NCBI GenBank assembly: GCA_963973795.1
Contig: CAXBAF010000020.1
Location: forward strand, 10,759-74,758
Length of the DNA: 64,000 nucleotides
Source of the DNA: UBA1926 sp002337215
GTDB lineage: Bacteria > Planctomycetota > Phycisphaerae > Phycisphaerales > UBA1924
Reading direction: 5' to 3'
In this document: piece by piece, positions 50,544-59,690 of the stretch
Numbering within the stretch: the first letter of the stretch is position 1
How the letters are laid out: every line of letters begins with the position of its first letter
Program-made: the position numbers and the translations under genes
Notes under the pieces: generated by a model
The model's input: the letters and a program-made list of their open reading frames with translations, nothing else
Databases searched by the model: none
What the model was told of the DNA's origin: nothing

Positions 50544-52190
50544 ATGGCGGACCCCGCGATCGATCCGTACAACCCCGGCACGCCGGGGGATCCAGACGCC
50601 GGCGGCGAGCCGAGCGGGGACGCTCCGCGCCCGCCCGGCCCAGAGGCACAGGCAGAAGCACAGGCGGAGGCAGAGGCGGAGACTGAGACGGACGCGGAGG
50701 AGCACGGCGATTCGCCGGGATTGGAAGAGCAGGTCGATGGGCTGCTCGCCGAGGTTTCCAACACCGTCGAAGATATCCAACGGAAACTCAGCGACGACGC
50801 GCCGGCGGACTACACCGACACCGATGCGCTCGAGGATGAACTCGCGGCGTTCGCGGGCGATGTTCCGGATGCGGAGCCTGATTTAGAGCCGAGCGGCGCA
50901 CCCGCCGCGACGCCGAACAACGAATCAGAAGAAGACGAAGAAGAAAGCACGGCATCCGGCGTGCGCACCGCCGTCGATGATGATGCATCGAGCACGGACG
51001 TGCCGGCGTCAGACCGGGCCGAGACTGCCGGTGTGGAAGACGCCGAGCCAGAGCCAGAACCGATCGCGGCAGATCTCGAGACCGGCGACGACGCGGGCGA
51101 ACAGGCCGCGCCGGACATGCTCGACGATGTCCAGGCCGCGCTCGAAGACGCGGTCGGCTCGGCCGACCAGCCTTCCGCGCCCGAGTCTCGGGATGACGCA
51201 CCCCGCTCCGCGCACGGGCGTGCGCCCGTCGATCAGGTCCTGCTCAAAGACGACGCTCAGAACACGGATGCCGCCAGGACGGCCGGCGCCAGCAACCCCA
51301 TCGAGGGCTACAACGACGCCGCTTCGCTCGACGACGAGCTCGCCTTGCTCGCGGGTGACACGCCGGGCAACAACGACGCGCCCGCAGGTGAAGACGAAAA
51401 CCACCGGCCCGGTGCCGACGCGGATGCGGAAGATCCAGCGTCCGAACCGTCGATTCCCGGCTCGGCTGACGGGGATGTCCCGCCGGATTACACCGACGCG
51501 GATTCGCTCGACGACGAGCTCGCGGCCCTCGCTGCCGATGCGCTCGGCGATGCCACGAACGAAGAGCCGGACGATTCGGATGGATCCGATCCTGAGGCCG
51601 ATCTGGCGCCCGAGCAGCCTGCGGAGGCTGATGCCGAGCCCGTCGCATCACCCGATGAGGCCCAGCAGCCCGCCGTTGACGCCGAGCCGGTCGCAGCAGA
51701 CGCCCCTGTCCCCGTCGGGGTGGCGGCGCACACCATGCCCGCCGAACGGAGCGGGATGCCTGCCGATGAATCATCGCAGTCTCGTGATGGGCTTCGCCGG
51801 GGCTGGCTGCCTCCCAAGCCGGACTGGCCCGAGATCTACTCCCGCTGGCGTCCGCTGGTCATCGCATGGCGTCACATCGCGTGGATCGTGCCGCCGCTGG
51901 TTGTGCATCTCTGGACCACCGCGTGGGCGTGGCTCGCGCCGCGTGCGAAGGAATCGGCGGTCAAGGCCGAGCCGCACATCCGGATGGCGGTCGCCCGGAT
52001 CGCGACACCGCTCTCGCGGCGTGACGAGCGCACGCGGTCGATCATGGGATGGTTCGCGATTTACACGCTGTTCGTCTCGGCCTGCCTGTGGGTCTACATC
52101 CTGGTGGGTCGAGCGCCAGTCGCGCCGGAGCCGACCACACCCGCGACGGGTCTCGCCCGCGAGACGACGACGGCGAACGCCGAAGACTGA
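50544..52190 (+). CDS. Acidic disordered membrane protein with three copies of a DELAAL motif
   Basis: This 548-residue protein is mostly low-complexity and rich in Glu/Asp/Ala. Three near-identical 20-residue motifs stand out: DYTDTDALEDELAAFAGD (about 89-107), GYNDAASLDDELALLAGD (about 254-272) and DYTDADSLDDELAALAAD (about 314-332). Residues about 440-466 (WRHIAWIVPPLVVHLWTTAW) and about 500-523 (MGWFAIYTLFVSACLWVYIL) are membrane helices. The pattern suggests a tethered cytoplasmic tail that offers three helical binding sites to a partner. No Shine-Dalgarno is seen. No family recognised. Confidence 0.75.
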   Translation: MADPAIDPYNPGTPGDPDAGGEPSGDAPRPPGPEAQAEAQAEAEAETETDAEEHGDSPGLEEQVDGLLAEVSNTVEDIQRKLSDDAPADYTDTDALEDELAAFAGDVPDAEPDLEPSGAPAATPNNESEEDEEESTASGVRTAVDDDASSTDVPASDRAETAGVEDAEPEPEPIAADLETGDDAGEQAAPDMLDDVQAALEDAVGSADQPSAPESRDDAPRSAHGRAPVDQVLLKDDAQNTDAARTAGASNPIEGYNDAASLDDELALLAGDTPGNNDAPAGEDENHRPGADADAEDPASEPSIPGSADGDVPPDYTDADSLDDELAALAADALGDATNEEPDDSDGSDPEADLAPEQPAEADAEPVASPDEAQQPAVDAEPVAADAPVPVGVAAHTMPAERSGMPADESSQSRDGLRRGWLPPKPDWPEIYSRWRPLVIAWRHIAWIVPPLVVHLWTTAWAWLAPRAKESAVKAEPHIRMAVARIATPLSRRDERTRSIMGWFAIYTLFVSACLWVYILVGRAPVAPEPTTPATGLARETTTANAED

Positions 52191-52211
52191 TTCTGTCCGT
52201 TTACACCCCTT

Positions 52212-52850
52212 TTACCCCGCGTCGCGCCCGCGGTACGCGCGTTCCCGGCGGGACCGGGCCGGGTCACCCGAGGCGATGGTCCACGCATCGAGCGGCGTCT
52301 GCGCCGGGTCGGGCAGCACGGAGCGCGCGCCGGCGACCACACCGTCGGGAACGGTGATCCCGCCCGGCACGAACGACTCGGCCGCGATCCACGCGTCGTT
52401 GCCGATCGTGACCCGGGCCGGCACCGGTTCGGCGAGCACGCCGCTCATCCCGCCGCTCATCCCGTCGCCCGTCCCGCTGCCCGTCCCGTTGGACCGGGAG
52501 GCCGCGATGATGACGTACTGGCTGATCACGGAACGCTCGCCGATCGTGACCGGCGCGGCCGCGTAGATCGTGACCGCGTCGCCCAAAGCGCTCTTCCGCG
52601 CCATCGACAGGTTCCAGGGGCGGTCGATCCGGCAGTTGGGGCGGATCCGCACCGTCGGATCGATCGTCGCGCCGAAGCGGCGCAGCAGGGCGTTGCGCCA
52701 GCGGTAGGCGTTGTGGAACGAGCAGCCGAACAGCGTCTTCTGGACGAACGCCCAGAGCGCCGCGCGTCGGCGTTCGGCACCCGATGCGAATGGGACGGTG
52801 TGGGGATGCGCGGGGATCGCCGCCGGGGCCTTGCTCGGCGGCACGCTCAT
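52212..52850 (-). CDS. Hexapeptide-repeat acyltransferase (WcaF-like)
   Basis: This 212-residue left-handed beta-helix acyltransferase shows hexapeptide repeats (IDPTVRIRPNCRID, ALGDAVTIYAAAPVTIGERSVI) and a closing repeat with VTIGNDAWIAAESFVPGGITVPDGVVAGARS. The core matches putative colanic acid acetyltransferases WcaF/WcaB. A Gly/Ser/Met-rich insertion (NGTGSGTGDGMSGGMSG) disrupts the helix. The start overlaps the end of the upstream acyltransferase by 4 bp, so the two are translated together. Confidence 0.88.
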   Translation of the reverse strand: MSVPPSKAPAAIPAHPHTVPFASGAERRRAALWAFVQKTLFGCSFHNAYRWRNALLRRFGATIDPTVRIRPNCRIDRPWNLSMARKSALGDAVTIYAAAPVTIGERSVISQYVIIAASRSNGTGSGTGDGMSGGMSGVLAEPVPARVTIGNDAWIAAESFVPGGITVPDGVVAGARSVLPDPAQTPLDAWTIASGDPARSRRERAYRGRDAG

Positions 52851-53473
52851 CGGCTCGCTCCCGGGGCGTCCGGGGTCGCGCCGTCCGCTGGCGCCGGGTC
52901 GATCGGCTTGGCGGGGTTGCCCGCGTAGACCCGTCCCGGCTCGCCGTCGCGGTAGAGCCCCGCCCTGGGCTTGAGGACGACGCCGTCGCCCACGGTGACC
53001 TTCGGCGCGACGAACGATGCCGTCATGAGCGCACACCGGGCACCGATCACGATCGGCTCACGAAGAAGCGTGAACCGGGGATCCGTGTAATCGTGCGTCC
53101 CGGCGCAGAGGTGGACGTACGGCCCGACGAGCGTGCCGTCGCCGATCGTGACGGGGCCCAGGCAATAGAGGATCGCGTGCTCGCAGACGCGGACGTTCGC
53201 GCCGATCGTGAGGTTCCAGGGGATCTCCACCCGGACCGAGGGATCGATCCGCGTTCCCGCGCCAACCCGACCGCCGAACAGGCGGATGAGCGTCCGACGG
53301 AAACCGTGCAGACCGCGGGGGGAGAGCCGCCACAGAGAAGCCGATACAACACCCCAGAGCACGCGTCCGATCTTCGCCTTCGCCGAGTAGGGCGAGACGC
53401 GGGGCGGCTCAGCGGGCGTGCCCCCGACGTTCGGGGGGGTCTCAGGCGTCTGCGATTCCGTCGCTCGGCTCAA
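52847..53473 (-). CDS. Hexapeptide-repeat acyltransferase (WcaF-like)
   Basis: This 208-residue protein starts at a TTG with GGGGGTG 4 nt upstream; no better start exists in the frame. Repeats include RIDPSVRVEIPWNLTIGANVRVCEHAILY, LGPVTIGDGTLVGPYVHLCAG and the family motif HDYTDPRFTLLREPIVIGARC, near the active histidine. It is the paralogue of the overlapping downstream gene. Together they probably O-acetylate a surface polysaccharide made by the adjacent plus-strand genes. Confidence 0.88.
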   Translation of the reverse strand: MSRATESQTPETPPNVGGTPAEPPRVSPYSAKAKIGRVLWGVVSASLWRLSPRGLHGFRRTLIRLFGGRVGAGTRIDPSVRVEIPWNLTIGANVRVCEHAILYCLGPVTIGDGTLVGPYVHLCAGTHDYTDPRFTLLREPIVIGARCALMTASFVAPKVTVGDGVVLKPRAGLYRDGEPGRVYAGNPAKPIDPAPADGATPDAPGASR

Positions 53474-53596
53474 CGGTCACCCCCGGCGGTCGGCCAACAA
53501 CCCGGATCGGGCATTCTCGACGGATACCATACGCCCCCGCGGAATCCGCCGCGCTCGCCAGACCTCTCACGATCAGACTCCTGGAGCAGCCACCCG

Positions 53597-54742
53597 ATGG
53601 AACGCAACCCAGAATGGCAGATGCCCGAGGCCCGGAGCCCGCGAATCGGGGTGCTCACCGGCTACTGGTCGACCAACATCGGCAACGCCTTCTTCCAGCT
53701 CGGCGCCCAGTACGCCCTCGAGCAGGCGCTCCCCGGAGCGCACGTCTTCCTGATCGGCGACCAGCCGGGCTACTGGAACACCGCCCAGGGCAACCCCGCC
53801 AACGCGCTCGATTACGTCAAGCACCTCGACCTCGACGCGGTGGTTGTGCTGGGGCCCTACGTCCGCCCCGAGATGACGAAGATCACCGCCGAGATGCTCC
53901 GCGCCCAGCACAAGAAGGGCGCGAAGCTCATCGTGATGGCGGCGGGGATGATGCAGTACGACAAGGACACGATCGCGAACGCGCGCTCGCTGATGGCGGA
54001 CTGCCCCCCGTTCATTTTCACCACCCGCGACAGCGAGACGTACGACGCGCTGGGCGACCTCGCCGAGCACGCGTACGACGGGATCGACGTCGCGACCTTC
54101 GTCAGCGACCTGTTCCCGCCCATCCCCACGGATCTGGGCGACTACATGGTGCTCAACTTCGATCAGATCCCCGAGCCCAAGATCGGGCCGACCGGCAAGT
54201 TCGGGACGGGACCGCGCACCGGGTCGTTCGATTTCGACGGGACCGAGTGGTCGTTCCGTCAGCCCAAGTTCAGGACGGAGATGTCCTACAAGAGCCGGGC
54301 GTATCTGTTCGCCGAGGCGGCGCTGGGGCTGGGCCGCAAGGGCCCGAGCACGATCGACGGGATGAGCGTCATCCGCACCGATCACCGCTACAACCCGTTC
54401 ATGCTCAAGAAGTCCTACAAGCTCCCGATGACCTACGCCGGGGACATCCCGCACTCGTACCTCAACCTGTACGCCCACTCGAAGCTGACGATCTCGAACC
54501 GCGTCCACGCCTGCGTCGCCACTGTTTCGTACGGCAACCCCGCGATGCTGTTCACCCGCAGCCCCCGCGCCTACCTGCTCAAGCGGCTCGGCCTCGACAC
54601 CATTAAGCAGGAACCCAACCGCGTGGACATGGTCTGGCTCCGCCAGCAGAAGAACGAACTGATCGGCTGGCTCGCCGATAGGCTCGGCGCGCAGTGGCCC
54701 GACGCCGCCCGCCCCAGCGCCCACGCCGCCGCCGCGACCTGA
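53597..54742 (+). CDS. Polysaccharide pyruvyl transferase family protein
   Basis: This 381-residue protein belongs to the CsaB/WcaK-like family that transfers ketal-pyruvate to sugars. It has the GT-B-like opening IGVLTGYWSTNIGNAFFQLGA, PGYWNTAQGNPANALDYV, the mid-domain VVLGPYVRPEM and the C-terminal SNRVHACVATVSYGNPAMLF (the His-containing signature RxHxxxxxxxxGxP). The ATG at 53597 is used; only a distant GGAG supports it. It lies 124 bp from the divergent acyltransferases and 20 bp before the glycosyltransferase. Confidence 0.85.
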   Translation: MERNPEWQMPEARSPRIGVLTGYWSTNIGNAFFQLGAQYALEQALPGAHVFLIGDQPGYWNTAQGNPANALDYVKHLDLDAVVVLGPYVRPEMTKITAEMLRAQHKKGAKLIVMAAGMMQYDKDTIANARSLMADCPPFIFTTRDSETYDALGDLAEHAYDGIDVATFVSDLFPPIPTDLGDYMVLNFDQIPEPKIGPTGKFGTGPRTGSFDFDGTEWSFRQPKFRTEMSYKSRAYLFAEAALGLGRKGPSTIDGMSVIRTDHRYNPFMLKKSYKLPMTYAGDIPHSYLNLYAHSKLTISNRVHACVATVSYGNPAMLFTRSPRAYLLKRLGLDTIKQEPNRVDMVWLRQQKNELIGWLADRLGAQWPDAARPSAHAAAAT

Positions 54743-54761
54743 ACCCGAGCGAACGAAGCCC

Positions 54762-56108
54762 ATGACCGACCCCGAGTCACAACTCCCCCCGCTGCCATCG
54801 AAGGCCCCCGACGGATCGCCGCTGCGCGTCGTGATCCTCAACCAGTACTACATGCCCGATGTCGCGTCGACGGGGCACCTCCTCCACGAACTCGCGACCC
54901 AGCTCGCCGAGATGGGCTTCCACGTCGAGGTGCTCACCAGCCGTCCCTCGTACGGCCCGCCCGAGACCTGGGTGGACTGCCCGATGAAGGAGACCGTGGA
55001 CGGCGTTCACATCAAACGCCTCTGGACCACCCGCTTCAGCAAGGACAACCTGCTGGGCCGGGCGATCAACTACGTCACCTTCATGGGCCAGCTGTTCCTT
55101 CGCGTGCTGTTCACCAGCCGCAAGGACACGGTCTACCTCTACACCACCAACCCGCCCTTCCTCGGGTTCGTCGGCGCGATCGTGAGTCTCTTCCGCCGGC
55201 ACAGCTACGTCATGCTCCTCCACGACGCGTACCCGCAGATGGCGGTCTGGGTCGGGACGATCCGCAAGAACGGCATCGCCGAGCGGGTCTGGCACTTCAT
55301 CAACAAGATGTCGTACGGCCGGGCCGAGCAGTCCATCGTCCTGTGCCAGAAGGCCAAGAACCTCGTCTGCGACACCTACACCATCGCGCGCGAGAAGGTC
55401 CACGTCGTGCCCAACTGGGCCGACAGCAAGGCGCTCAACATCAAGCCCAAGCCGCAGAGCGAGTTTGCGACGGCGCACAATCTCCAGACCAATTTCGTCG
55501 CGATGTACTCGGGCAACCTGGGCCTCTACTACGAGTTCGCGACGCTGCTCGACGCCGCCGAGATGCTGCTCGATGAACCCTTCCGCCTCGTCTTCATCGG
55601 GTCGGGCGGCAAGCGGAACTGGCTCGCCGACGAGATCATCAAGCGCGAGCTCACCAACACGCTGCTGCTTCCTTATCAACCCTACGAAAAACTCGGCGAC
55701 TCGCTCGCCGCCTGCGACGCGAGCTTTGTCACGATCGCCAGGGGCATCGAGGGCATCAGTTTCCCGAGCAAGCTCTACACCTCGCTCGCGGTGGGCCGGC
55801 CGATCCTCGCGCTCAGCGAAGCCGACAGCGAACTCAAGGACCTCATCGAGGAGCACCGCGTGGGCGGCTGGTCGGGCCTGGGCGACGCCGAGGCGCTCGC
55901 CTCGAACATCCGCGACCTCATGAAGGACTCGGCCGAGGCAGAGCAGACCGGCAACCGAGCCCGCCGGCTCTTCGAGCGTGCCTTCACGCTGCGTGCGTGC
56001 GCGCGCCAGTACGCCGAGGTCCTGCTCGCGAGCCACCCGCTCGCCGACGCGGAACGCGAGGCGACCGAGTCGATCAACGTCGAGGCGGAAGCGCCCAGCC
56101 GGGCATGA
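54762..56108 (+). CDS. Glycosyltransferase family 4 (WbuB-like)
   Basis: This 448-residue GT-B enzyme has an N-terminal domain with ILNQYYMPDVASTGHLLHELATQLAEMG (the glycine-rich acceptor loop) and YLYTTNPPFLGFVGAIV. The C-terminal nucleotide-sugar domain has MYSGNLGLYYEFATLL, FIGSGGKRNWL and the EX7E-like GIEGISFPSKLYTSLAVGRPIL. Family 4 WbuB-type enzymes add amino sugars in O-antigen or capsule synthesis. It belongs to the surface-polysaccharide cluster with the pyruvyl transferase. Confidence 0.93.
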   Translation: MTDPESQLPPLPSKAPDGSPLRVVILNQYYMPDVASTGHLLHELATQLAEMGFHVEVLTSRPSYGPPETWVDCPMKETVDGVHIKRLWTTRFSKDNLLGRAINYVTFMGQLFLRVLFTSRKDTVYLYTTNPPFLGFVGAIVSLFRRHSYVMLLHDAYPQMAVWVGTIRKNGIAERVWHFINKMSYGRAEQSIVLCQKAKNLVCDTYTIAREKVHVVPNWADSKALNIKPKPQSEFATAHNLQTNFVAMYSGNLGLYYEFATLLDAAEMLLDEPFRLVFIGSGGKRNWLADEIIKRELTNTLLLPYQPYEKLGDSLAACDASFVTIARGIEGISFPSKLYTSLAVGRPILALSEADSELKDLIEEHRVGGWSGLGDAEALASNIRDLMKDSAEAEQTGNRARRLFERAFTLRACARQYAEVLLASHPLADAEREATESINVEAEAPSRA

Positions 56109-56303
56109 GCTGGCGGTGAGACCTCCGATCCGTCGCCCTGATCGATCCGGGGGACGCCACAGAGCAATGGGTCAATCTCTTGCCTTATCTGTATTGCTAC
56201 AGATGATCATCTTTTCACATTGAATTGCGTACCAAAATTACGCGAATCGACAATAAAATCGCGAAAATCACTGGTTTTTCGTCATTGACGTCCGGAACAG
56301 TAG

Positions 56304-56331
56304 TTGTCTGAATCGCCGGAACTGTTACAAT
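56304..56331 (+). promoter_or_regulatory. Sigma70-like promoter of the PEP-CTERM-type gene
   Basis: TTGTCT, 16-nt spacer, TACAAT (56326-56331). It sits in a conspicuously AT-rich patch (56190-56330) within the 323-bp gap before the gene at 56432. It is the best classical promoter in the window. Confidence 0.6.
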
Positions 56332-56431
56332 CCACTCGGCCACTCGGCGGTGGGCCACAGGTCGCCAGGATCTGTTTCCGGCACCCGCACAACGACCGCC
56401 GAAGCCCGAGAGGGCTCAAGGAGAACGAGAA

Positions 56432-57037
56432 ATGACGAAGACAATGACCGCACTCGCTATTGCTGCCACCGCGTCGACCGGCCTCGCCGGCATCGAACTC
56501 GCCAACAACGGCGGCTTCGAGACCGGGGACACGTCGGGCTGGGAGTCGTTCCCCACCGCCAACTCGACGTTCAACGTCACCGGCGACGCCAACAGCGGCA
56601 ACTTCGCCGCTGAGGTCTTCAACAACGACGCCGCCTCTGGTGCTGTTGTCAAGCAGGCCAACCTGGGTGCCGGCCAGATCAACATTGGCGACACCGTCAC
56701 CGTGTCCTTCGCCCTCAAGGGCGAGGGTGCCGCGGGCGGCGTCGCGTTCGCCGAGTTCTTCACCGAACTCGACGGCGGCGGCGCGTCCACCAACCAGTTC
56801 CTGGGCGATGCGCCCTTCTCGCTGACCAGCGACTGGACCACCTACAGCTACGACATCGTCGTCGGCGGCGATGCCAGCGGCGGCGTGACCCTGCAGTTCG
56901 CGGCCGTTACCGGCGGCGCGCCCGGCAGCACCATCGTCCTCTTCATCGACGATGTGTCGATCACCATCGTCCCGGCCCCCGCCGGCGCGGCCCTGCTCGG
57001 CATGGGCGGCCTCGTCGCGATGCGCCGCCGTCGCTGA
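56432..57037 (+). CDS. Secreted PEP-CTERM-like protein, probably highly expressed
   Basis: AAGGAG lies 8 nt before the ATG. The 201-residue protein has a signal peptide (MTALAIAATASTGLA) and a jelly-roll carbohydrate-binding-like domain (NNGGFETGDTSGWESFP ... LTSDWTTYSYDIVVGGDAS). The C-terminus is IVPAPAGAALLGMGGLVAMRRRR, a PEP-CTERM-like tail. A strong promoter, a long leader, a good Shine-Dalgarno and a strong terminator all point to high expression, perhaps a surface-layer or matrix component. Confidence 0.85.
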   Translation: MTKTMTALAIAATASTGLAGIELANNGGFETGDTSGWESFPTANSTFNVTGDANSGNFAAEVFNNDAASGAVVKQANLGAGQINIGDTVTVSFALKGEGAAGGVAFAEFFTELDGGGASTNQFLGDAPFSLTSDWTTYSYDIVVGGDASGGVTLQFAAVTGGAPGSTIVLFIDDVSITIVPAPAGAALLGMGGLVAMRRRR

Positions 57038-57059
57038 TCAACTCCGATCTCACAAACCG

Positions 57060-57088
57060 AGCCCCGGCGATCATCGCCGGGGCTTTTT
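57060..57088 (+). terminator. Intrinsic terminator of the PEP-CTERM-type gene
   Basis: GCCCCGGCG-atcat-CGCCGGGGC is followed by TTTTT, 23 nt after the stop. Confidence 0.88.
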
Positions 57089-57111
57089 CATTGGTTCGAT
57101 CCGACCCCTTC

Positions 57112-58029
57112 TCACCCGCCCTGCCGGAGCCAGCCCGAGACATCGAGCCCCCATTCGCTGCCAAGCCGATCGACATCGGACCGGTACCGCTCGGCGAGTT
57201 CGCCCAGCAGTTCCTTCGAGGGCTTCGCGTCCCGCGCCGTCCACACCTTCGCGAGCGTGTACCGATCGACCCGGTCGATCAGCCCCAGCACCTTCCGCGC
57301 GCCGGGGTAGCCGCGGAAGTTCGACCGCATCCGATCGTGGGTTCTCGTCATCGCCAACCGCCGGGCGCGTTCCATGTACCGCAGCCGGGTCAGGTTCTTG
57401 ACCGACGCCATCGGCTTGCGATCCGTCCGCGGCAGCACCACCCGTCCCGGATCGATCCCCAGGAACTCGCACACCCCGCCCATCGCCTGCTCCGGGTCCT
57501 TGGTCAGCCGGTCGAAGGTGACGACGAGCATGTTCTCGCGCCCCACCACCGTCGCCCACCGATCGAGATCATCCGCGTAGAACCCCCAGTCGATCGCCGT
57601 CCGCTGGCCCGCGTACCGATCGTCGTACTCCCCGTCGAGATAGTCGCGGAACGCCTCCGACGAGGGACGGATCGGCAGCATCCCGGCCCGCATCATGTGG
57701 TAATACGCCGACACCGCGCGGTCCACCGGGTCCCGCAGCACCGCGATCGCCTTCACCCCGGGCAGGTCATTCGCGATGCGGTCCGGCGCGACCCGCGAGG
57801 GCAGGTAACTCGGCCTCTTGAACCCGACGATCTCGCGCCCGCGTCCGCGCTCGAAGAGCTTCAGAAAAGACGCCTCGGGGATCGTCTCGTAGTCCGGGTC
57901 CTCGAAATACGGGTGCTCGGTCGGGTACATCCACACCTGCGGGTGCAGCCCGATCGCCTCGGCGAGGAACGTCGAGCCCGCCTTCTGCGCACCGATCACG
58001 ACCAGGTTCGGAATCACCGGAGAACTCAC
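57112..58029 (-). CDS. PAPS-dependent sulfotransferase
   Basis: This 305-residue protein starts at a GTG. It carries the PAPS 5'-phosphosulfate loop NLVVIGAQKAGSTFLAEAI (residues 8-26) and the 3'-phosphate motif VLRDPVDRAVSAYYHMMR (about residues 98-115). These are the signatures of heparan-type (Sulfotransfer_1/3) enzymes. A role in sulfating an exopolysaccharide fits with the neighbouring glycosyltransferase cluster. It converges on the PEP-CTERM-type gene. Confidence 0.9.
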   Translation of the reverse strand: MSSPVIPNLVVIGAQKAGSTFLAEAIGLHPQVWMYPTEHPYFEDPDYETIPEASFLKLFERGRGREIVGFKRPSYLPSRVAPDRIANDLPGVKAIAVLRDPVDRAVSAYYHMMRAGMLPIRPSSEAFRDYLDGEYDDRYAGQRTAIDWGFYADDLDRWATVVGRENMLVVTFDRLTKDPEQAMGGVCEFLGIDPGRVVLPRTDRKPMASVKNLTRLRYMERARRLAMTRTHDRMRSNFRGYPGARKVLGLIDRVDRYTLAKVWTARDAKPSKELLGELAERYRSDVDRLGSEWGLDVSGWLRQGG

Positions 58030-58069
58030 GCCCCGCCTCGCTTTCCTGCGACACCAGAAACGCCGCTGA

Positions 58070-59590
58070 TCATCGAGTCCCCATCATCTCGACGACCTCG
58101 GCCGCCAGCCGTGCCCCGAACCCGGTGGGTCCCGCGATGAACGGGCCCTTGTCACGGTCCACCGCGTGCACGCCCGCGATGTCGATGTGCGCCCACGGGA
58201 TGCTCTTGTCGACGAAGTGGCTCAGGAACGCGGCGCCCTGGATCGGGTGCGCTTCCCGCACCGGCGCGCTGTTCACGATGTCGGCGATCGGGCTCTTCAT
58301 CATCGCGTTGTACTCGGCGTGGTGCGGGAGCCTCCACACGCGCTCACCGGTCGCCGCGCCGCTGCACTCGACGGTCCCCCGCAGATCGTCATCGTCGCAC
58401 CACAGACCCGCGTAGACCGACCCGAGGGCGACGACCACGCCCCCCGTCAGCGTCGCGAAGTCGAGGATCGCGCCCGGTTTCTCCTTGTCGCACGCCCAGC
58501 AGAGCGCGTCCGCCAGCACCAGCCGGCCCTCCGCGTCCGTGTTGGTCACTTCGACGGTCACCCCGTTGCGGAACGTGATCACGTCGTCGGGGCGGTACGC
58601 CTCGTCGCTGATCGAGTTCTCGGCGCACGCGAGCAGCGCCACGACCGGCACCTTCGGCTTGATGACCTTGCCGATGATCTCCATCGCGCCGAAGACGCCG
58701 CACCCGCCGTCCTTGTCGCGCTTCATCCCCTTCATCCCGCCGCCGACCTTGATCGACAGCCCGCCCGAGTCGTACGTCATCGTCTTGCCGACCAGCACGA
58801 TGGGCTTCACGCCGCGCGCCACGCGGGCCGGGCAGTACTCGAGCCGGATCAGGCACGGCTTGTTCTCGCTCGCCTTGCCCACGTTGATCAGGCCCTCCAT
58901 CTTCTCGTCGGCGAGCCGCTTGCCGCTGATCACCGTGCACTTCAGCCCCGCCTTGCGGGCCATCGCCTTCGCTTCCTTCGCGATCCAATCGGGCGTCGCG
59001 ATGTTGGGCGGCGTCTGGCTCAGCCTGCGAGCGGTGTTGCTCCCCTCGGCGAGCCCCAGCCCGCGCTTCATGCCCTTCGTGAACGCGTCGTCGTCCGAAC
59101 GCAGGCTCAGCTTGCCGCGCTTCGTGAGCGTGGTCGCGGTCCCGCGCAGATCGTCGTAGGTCCAGCTCAGCAGGCCGAACGCCTCGCCAGCCGCCCGACC
59201 GCCGACCTCGGGATCGACCTTGCCCGACTTGCCGCGCCCCGTACTCAGCGGGCCCGACAGTTCGATCTGTGCGCTCCCCGCCTTGATCTTCGCAAGCCGA
59301 CGGCCCACCGCGCTCATCGCCGTCCGGAGACGATCGGGGCCGTTCTGCTGATTGAACCCGTCCTTGTCGCCCAGCCCCACGACGATCACGCGTTCGTGGT
59401 CACCGCCCGCGCACACGGCTTCGGCCATCGCGCCGAGTTCGCCCGTCGCCTCAGCGCGCTTCGACGCGGCCTTCAGCGATCCATCCGGATCCAGCCGGGC
59501 CGTCGCCCGATCGAGCGATTCACCCTGGAACTGACCAACAACAAGCACCTCGGCGTTGCCACGCGCACTGACACGGACGGACTCGAACAT
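58070..59590 (-). CDS. pepA: Leucyl aminopeptidase (M17)
   Basis: This 506-residue binuclear metallopeptidase has AAGGAG just before the ATG. The C-terminal catalytic domain has VLVGKTMTYDSGGLSIK (Lys and Asp ligands) and the hallmark NTDAEGRLVLADAL (Asp and Glu ligands plus the catalytic Arg). CWACDKEKPGAILDFATLTGG and WAHIDIAGVH complete it. Relative to Escherichia coli PepA, the strand after SIK reads VGGGMKGMKRDKDGG instead of PSEGMDEMKYDMCGA, a local change near the active-site lid. Confidence 0.94.
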   Translation of the reverse strand: MFESVRVSARGNAEVLVVGQFQGESLDRATARLDPDGSLKAASKRAEATGELGAMAEAVCAGGDHERVIVVGLGDKDGFNQQNGPDRLRTAMSAVGRRLAKIKAGSAQIELSGPLSTGRGKSGKVDPEVGGRAAGEAFGLLSWTYDDLRGTATTLTKRGKLSLRSDDDAFTKGMKRGLGLAEGSNTARRLSQTPPNIATPDWIAKEAKAMARKAGLKCTVISGKRLADEKMEGLINVGKASENKPCLIRLEYCPARVARGVKPIVLVGKTMTYDSGGLSIKVGGGMKGMKRDKDGGCGVFGAMEIIGKVIKPKVPVVALLACAENSISDEAYRPDDVITFRNGVTVEVTNTDAEGRLVLADALCWACDKEKPGAILDFATLTGGVVVALGSVYAGLWCDDDDLRGTVECSGAATGERVWRLPHHAEYNAMMKSPIADIVNSAPVREAHPIQGAAFLSHFVDKSIPWAHIDIAGVHAVDRDKGPFIAGPTGFGARLAAEVVEMMGTR

Positions 59591-59690
59591 GGGATCTCCT
59601 TACAAACAGTGGGGAGACCACAATACACGCCGGTTCGCCGCCGGGCGCGTGCCCCCCACGGCCCGCGCCGCGACACGACGATCGTTTCGC

